NCBI GenBank assembly: GCA_013817115.1
Contig: JACDDG010000101.1
Location: forward strand, 1 to 7,887
DNA: 7,887 bases
Direction of reading: 5' to 3'
Origin: Parachlamydiaceae bacterium
GTDB lineage: Bacteria; Chlamydiota; Chlamydiia; Chlamydiales; Parachlamydiaceae
The notes under the pieces are model-generated. The model was not told where the DNA came from. It searched no databases and was given only the letters and a program-made list of their open reading frames with translations. Numbering within the stretch: position 1 is the first letter of the stretch; each line of letters opens with the position of its first letter. Of this stretch, positions 3,822-7,887 are shown in pieces. Position numbers and translations under genes: made by a program.

Positions 3822-6722
3822 ATGGCAAAAACAGATTTAGCCGCCTTAGAATTATTTCAAAATGAGTTTAGCAACACCCTAAACGGAGAGGTGCGTTTTG
3901 ATGAAATCACAAGAATAGCTTATAGTGTCGATGCCTCAATTTATGAAATTCAGCCAATAGGGGTTGTCACGCCAACAAATCGCACTCAATTGATTTCAAC
4001 ATTAGAAATAGCTGGTCGTCATGGTATTTCAGTTATTGCTCGCGGCGCAGCTACAGGAATTACAGGAGGCTGCATTGGTCCGGGACTTGTCATCGATGTA
4101 TCAAAATATCTAAAAGCCATCATCGAAATTAATTATGGAGAAGAATTTGTCATTTGTGAGCCTGGAGTCATTCAAGATGAACTTAATGCGCAATTATCTT
4201 CTCATGGCTATCGACTAGGGCCCGATACTTCTACCGGAAATCGTGCGACTATTGGGGGGATGCTTGCTAACAATGCTGCCGGTGCACGCTCATTGCATTA
4301 TGGTAAGATGGTAGATCATGTCGAAGAGGTTCTTTTAGCGTTAACTAATGGAGAACTTATTCGTCTTAAAGAGCTATCATCTGAAGAACTACAAGAAAAA
4401 ATATCGCAAGAAGGTCACGAAAGCGAGATCTACAAAAAAGTCCTAGGCCTTAGAGAAGAATATAAAGATGATATCCTGCTGCACTTTCCAAAGATTCCAC
4501 GCAGAGTTTCAGGATACAACCTAGATGAACTCATCAAAAATGAAAATCTAAATTTGTCTAAGCTGATTGCAGGATCAGAAGGCACCCTCGGTATTGTTAT
4601 AGAAATGAAGTTGAAGATTAGCAAAAAACCAAGAGCTCTTGGCCTATGCATCATACATTGCCATGAAATGCTCCCTTCGATGAAATATGTTCCTGAAATG
4701 CTGAGATTTCACTCATTTTCTCTTGAGATGATCGACGCTCACATCCTAACAGCAGGGCGTAACCATCCAGCAACTCAGGGAAAGCTCAAGTGGTTAGTTG
4801 GAGAACCCAATGTTGTTTTTGTCGCCGAATTTGAAGAAGCAAATGAAGCTCTTGTCCAAGAAAAACTTGCTCTGTTTACTACAGAAATGCAAAAGCTAAA
4901 TGTAGGATACGCCTATGTACATGTCACTAATCCGCCTGAAATGGACGCTGTATGGGCTGTTCGTAAAGCCGGTTTAGGCCTTCTTCTATCGAAGCGAACA
5001 TATAGCAGGGCCATTGCTTTCATCGAGGATATATCTGTGGGTCCTGATTCCCTGGCTCCATTTATGGAAGCATTTCTAGCATGTCTTAAGAGGTTTGGGA
5101 AAGAGGCCGGAATTTATGGACACGTTGGAGCTGGATGCATTCACATCAGGCCTTACGTTGACTTAAATCAGGCTGATGAACAAAAAACGATGGAAAAAAT
5201 GATGCTTGCAGTTGCTGAACTGCTTCTAGAGCATGGAGGGGCATTAAGCGGAGAACATGGTGATGGTTACGTCCGTTCATGGCTGAATGAAAAGATGTTT
5301 GGTGAAAGGCTTCATCGGGCTTTTTGCGAATTGAAAGCAGCCTTTGATCCTAATAATTTAATGAATCCCGGAAAAATTGTTCATGGGGCTCCACTTCTGC
5401 ATGATCTACGCAGTTCTACCAAAGCTGAAGTTTCGAAAATTGAAACGTTTTTAGACTTTAGTAAGGAAGGGGGATTTGAACTGGCTGTAGATCTTTGCAA
5501 TGGAAATGGTCTTTGTCGCAAAAGTGAGGGGGTCATGTGTCCTTCTTTCCAAGTCACACGTGATGAATATGACACAACGCGTGCTAGGGCTCAGGCATTG
5601 CGCGCGATAACCCATGGAACTCTTCCGAAAGAATCTCTTTCCAGCCAAGAGCTATACGATGTACTAGATTTGTGCTTGCAGTGTAAGGGGTGTAAAACGG
5701 AATGCCCTTCACAAGTTGATATGGCTAAAATGAAATCAGAGTTTTTATATCATTATCACAAAAAACACGGATATTCGTTTCGAACGCGTCTTTTTGGGGA
5801 GATCGGAACAATAAATAAGCTAACTTCTCCTTTTGCGTCACTATTTAATGCTGTAAGTGAAACCTTTATAGTTAAAAAGTTATTAAGTTGGATCGGAATC
5901 GCCCCTGAGCGCACTCTTCCAAAGCTTTCGAACGAACGTTTTTCAAAGTGGGTGAAAAGGCAGTCTCAAAGCAAAGGAACAATTCCCAAAAAACGTGTCG
6001 TGCTATTTAACGACACCTTCACGGAATTTAATCATCCGGAAATCGGAAAAGCTGCTTACAAAGTTTTAATGTCGTTGGGATATGAAGTAATAGTGCCTGC
6101 TTGGAATTGTTGTGGTAGAACATTATATTCCAAAGGAATGTTATCCGAAGCCAAAAAAAGAGCCGACGCACTTGTGGTTATACTTTTTCGGTATGCTGAA
6201 GAAGGAATTCCTATTGTTGGACTAGAGCCCAGTTGTTTATTTATGATGAAAGATGAATTTCAAGGTTTTGTTAAACAGGATGAACAATTAAAAAAAGTTC
6301 AATCCTCATGTATTACTTTTGATGATTTTATTTATCAACACATTGTTGAAGGGGTGCTGCCCTTACCTCTAACTTTTCAAGAAGTTGACTTTAAATTTCA
6401 CGGGCATTGTCATCATAAATCTAGTGGGGGAATAAAGACCTCTATGGATGTGCTTAATAGCTTGCCGGGTGCTCAGGCTATAGCCATCGATGCAGGTTGT
6501 TGTGGAATGGCAGGATCTTTTGGATATGAGAAAGAGCACTATGTCATTTCTATGGCAATTGGTAGCCTGAAATTATTCCCTGCGATTAATAAGCCTTCAG
6601 AACGTATTTTTCAAGTTGTGGCTAATGGAATTTCCTGTCGTCAGCAAATAGCAGATGGCACGGGCCGTCAAGCTCTCCACTTAGCAGAAGTGATTGCTCA
6701 ACGTCTAATAACTGAGGTATGA
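3822..6722 (+). CDS. FAD- and Fe-S-binding D-2-hydroxyacid dehydrogenase (GlcD-GlcF fusion, YdiJ/D-lactate dehydrogenase type)
   Basis: A 966-aa fusion of a flavin half and an iron-sulfur half that probably oxidises a D-2-hydroxyacid (D-lactate, glycolate or D-2-hydroxyglutarate) and passes electrons through Fe-S clusters to the quinone pool at the inner membrane face. FAD_binding_4/GlcD domain: 'RGAATGITGG' (74-83), 'PDTSTGNRATIGG' (134-146), 'GSEGTLG' (251-257). FAD-oxidase C domain: 'YGHVGAGCIHIRP' (432-444, His434 and His441, likely metal/substrate ligands) and 'GEHGDG' (477-482). Fe-S part: Cys559, Cys565, Cys573-Pro, then C-x2-C-x2-C-x3-CP at 618-628. Two CCG modules: 763-765 with 'EPSC' at 802-805, and 'HCHHKS' (862-867) with 'GCCGMAGSFGYE' (892-903). 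ATG at 3822 has AAGGA 10 nt upstream. Length fits the single-chain family. Exact substrate is not decidable. The downstream gene starts 7 bp later. Confidence 0.95.
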   Translation: MAKTDLAALELFQNEFSNTLNGEVRFDEITRIAYSVDASIYEIQPIGVVTPTNRTQLISTLEIAGRHGISVIARGAATGITGGCIGPGLVIDVSKYLKAIIEINYGEEFVICEPGVIQDELNAQLSSHGYRLGPDTSTGNRATIGGMLANNAAGARSLHYGKMVDHVEEVLLALTNGELIRLKELSSEELQEKISQEGHESEIYKKVLGLREEYKDDILLHFPKIPRRVSGYNLDELIKNENLNLSKLIAGSEGTLGIVIEMKLKISKKPRALGLCIIHCHEMLPSMKYVPEMLRFHSFSLEMIDAHILTAGRNHPATQGKLKWLVGEPNVVFVAEFEEANEALVQEKLALFTTEMQKLNVGYAYVHVTNPPEMDAVWAVRKAGLGLLLSKRTYSRAIAFIEDISVGPDSLAPFMEAFLACLKRFGKEAGIYGHVGAGCIHIRPYVDLNQADEQKTMEKMMLAVAELLLEHGGALSGEHGDGYVRSWLNEKMFGERLHRAFCELKAAFDPNNLMNPGKIVHGAPLLHDLRSSTKAEVSKIETFLDFSKEGGFELAVDLCNGNGLCRKSEGVMCPSFQVTRDEYDTTRARAQALRAITHGTLPKESLSSQELYDVLDLCLQCKGCKTECPSQVDMAKMKSEFLYHYHKKHGYSFRTRLFGEIGTINKLTSPFASLFNAVSETFIVKKLLSWIGIAPERTLPKLSNERFSKWVKRQSQSKGTIPKKRVVLFNDTFTEFNHPEIGKAAYKVLMSLGYEVIVPAWNCCGRTLYSKGMLSEAKKRADALVVILFRYAEEGIPIVGLEPSCLFMMKDEFQGFVKQDEQLKKVQSSCITFDDFIYQHIVEGVLPLPLTFQEVDFKFHGHCHHKSSGGIKTSMDVLNSLPGAQAIAIDAGCCGMAGSFGYEKEHYVISMAIGSLKLFPAINKPSERIFQVVANGISCRQQIADGTGRQALHLAEVIAQRLITEV

Positions 6723-6729
6723 AAAAAAA

Positions 6730-7842
6730 ATGATTGTTAACACCTTCGCAAAAGCTTTGGCATTTTGGAATCCGGCCATTAATCATTTTGCAATCAATCA
6801 AAAAACCATCGGCAGATTTAATATTGATCAAACGGTTTTGGTGGTTCGTCGCATAGCCCTGTATGCTTTAGGTGTTGTAGGGGCCGTTTTTGCTTTACAG
6901 AGCTCTATTTATCTTTTTACCGGTTGTTGTGTAGTCTTACTGCTATGTTATAAAGGCAAATATATTGAACGATTTGAAAAATTGCGAGCACTAAAGGTTT
7001 TAGATAGGCTAGCAGTCAATTTTTTTAAATCTTTTGGAGACGTACCAGTTGATGCGATGATTTATGCCTCGTCTTCACCCTCTGTCGTTAAGTCATTACT
7101 CTCCGTAAAGGGGTTAATAGGTAAGACGAATGCCAAATTTAAACTCAATATATCCTTTTTAGTTTTACAAAGCGTAGGCTTGCAACCGAAAGTTCCAGCA
7201 GTTTTGGATTTTAGCTTCAAAAAAGTCTTGAAGAGGCGGAAGAATGGTTCTGTAGCTACTCAAATTATACCTGAAAATCACGTAAAGCATAATGCAATTG
7301 ACGAAGCCTACATCTGTGGAGAGATAAGAAACGGTGCAGATACTTCCTTCGATGTTTTGAAAGTACTGATTGATTCTGGAACTTTTAAAAAAGGGAAGAC
7401 GAATAATCTTCACCGGGTAACACTATTAAATCACCGTGAATTCGCTTTCTATGCTATTGAAAAGGGAGCGCTTGAGCCAAGTGATTTTATGGAAAATGAC
7501 CTTATTGATTTGTGGTCTAAAATTCATGATGAGGAAATGATTCGGCTATTTAGAAAAAAAGGTTTTAGCATCGATTTTGCCGATAATTTTGGTCGTACTC
7601 CATTAATACAAGCTATTGCTGAGATGAATTTACAAAAAATTAGTTTTTTAATTGAACATGGCGCAACGTTGCCGCAAGGCGATGAAATTATTAATATCAT
7701 CGAAGTTGATTTAAACAATAATTTACAGGACATAAAACAAACCGTAAATGAATTTCTTTTTGATAAAGAAGATATTCGTAGTGGGTTATACCGAAGTGCG
7801 TTCAATTTTGGTTTTTGGCAAAGAGAAAGCTCCCGCGATTGA
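6730..7842 (+). CDS. putative inclusion-membrane-like protein with C-terminal ankyrin-like repeats
   Basis: No named homologue recognised. Of 370 residues, about 42-74 form a two-lobed hydrophobic stretch ('ALYALGVVGAVFALQ', a short 'SSI' turn, then 'YLFTGCCVVLLLCY') bounded by Arg40-41 and Lys75/Lys77. This is the hallmark used to predict chlamydial Inc proteins, which are secreted by type III secretion into the inclusion membrane. Residues ~190-316 look like degenerate ankyrin repeats; the best is 282-314 ('DNFGRTPLIQAIAEMN', 'LQKISFLIEHGATLP'), preceded by 'EEMIRLFRKKGFSI' and by 'FDVLKVLIDSG' and 'EFAFYAIEKGAL'. There is no cleavable signal peptide. The ATG lies 7 bp after the dehydrogenase stop, behind an A9 run, with GAGG 12 nt upstream, so the two are probably one transcript. 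A terminator starts 4 bp after its stop. A plain membrane protein with ankyrin domain remains possible. Confidence 0.75.
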   Translation: MIVNTFAKALAFWNPAINHFAINQKTIGRFNIDQTVLVVRRIALYALGVVGAVFALQSSIYLFTGCCVVLLLCYKGKYIERFEKLRALKVLDRLAVNFFKSFGDVPVDAMIYASSSPSVVKSLLSVKGLIGKTNAKFKLNISFLVLQSVGLQPKVPAVLDFSFKKVLKRRKNGSVATQIIPENHVKHNAIDEAYICGEIRNGADTSFDVLKVLIDSGTFKKGKTNNLHRVTLLNHREFAFYAIEKGALEPSDFMENDLIDLWSKIHDEEMIRLFRKKGFSIDFADNFGRTPLIQAIAEMNLQKISFLIEHGATLPQGDEIINIIEVDLNNNLQDIKQTVNEFLFDKEDIRSGLYRSAFNFGFWQRESSRD

Positions 7843-7845
7843 GCG

Positions 7846-7887
7846 ATCAAAAATGACCCCATATTATAATATTGGGTCGTTTTTGAT
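7846..7887. terminator. strong symmetric intrinsic terminator, likely bidirectional
   Basis: Two 21-nt arms (7846-7866 and 7867-7887) are complementary at 19 positions plus one G-U pair, with a central AT palindrome TATTATAATA as the apex. A GACCC/GGGTC core is flanked by A5 on the left and T5 on the right, so either strand yields a stem followed by a U-run. It begins 4 nt after the last gene's stop and reaches the window edge; it could also serve a convergent gene beyond. Confidence 0.85.

Noticed and set aside
7524..7862. Minus-strand open frame opposite the end of the ankyrin-like gene
   Set aside because: It runs into the terminator hairpin and lies antisense to a frame with ankyrin-like repeats; it shows no domain.

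Overview
The window most likely comes from an environmental (amoeba- or animal-associated) member of the Chlamydiota, order Parachlamydiales. This is inferred, not proven. The phosphoglycerate kinase has the chlamydial style at both ends (start close to 'M-KL---DL-L-GKKVLMRVDFNVP', end close to 'LPGIEALS-A'). The DNA is AT-rich, TTG starts look frequent, and the last gene pairs a two-lobed hydrophobic stretch with ankyrin-like repeats, as expected of a host-associated intracellular bacterium.

Layout. (1) Positions 3-521, plus strand: the 3' end of a polytopic DUF2339-family membrane protein gene whose 5' part lies outside the window. (2) Positions 514-2098, minus strand: a two-gene unit, pgk followed 15-30 bp later by a small lipoprotein gene whose end overlaps the end of the DUF2339 gene by 8 bp. 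A good promoter for pgk lies at 2154-2182. (3) Positions 2183-2523: a non-coding element made of two inverted ~100-bp arms around a centre of GC-rich hairpins. (4) Positions 2559-3101, minus strand: an unrecognised gene with an unclear start and an upstream in-frame stop, possibly a remnant. (5) Positions 3410-3726, plus strand: a small secreted protein that ends at a stop after an A6 run, while the -1 frame continues plausibly for 24 more residues. (6) Positions 3822-7842, plus strand: a likely operon of a 966-aa FAD/iron-sulfur D-2-hydroxyacid dehydrogenase and, 7 bp later, a 370-aa protein with an Inc-like hydrophobic hairpin and degenerate ankyrin repeats. A strong symmetric terminator closes the window.

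Functionally the window mixes core energy metabolism (pgk in glycolysis; a flavin/Fe-S dehydrogenase probably feeding electrons to the membrane) with envelope and host-interaction candidates (lipoprotein, secreted small protein, Inc/ankyrin candidate). The points most worth follow-up are the Inc/ankyrin candidate in an operon with a metabolic enzyme, the composite inverted-repeat element next to the pgk promoter, and the homopolymer frameshift in the small secreted protein. No tRNA, rRNA, CRISPR array or transposase gene was seen.
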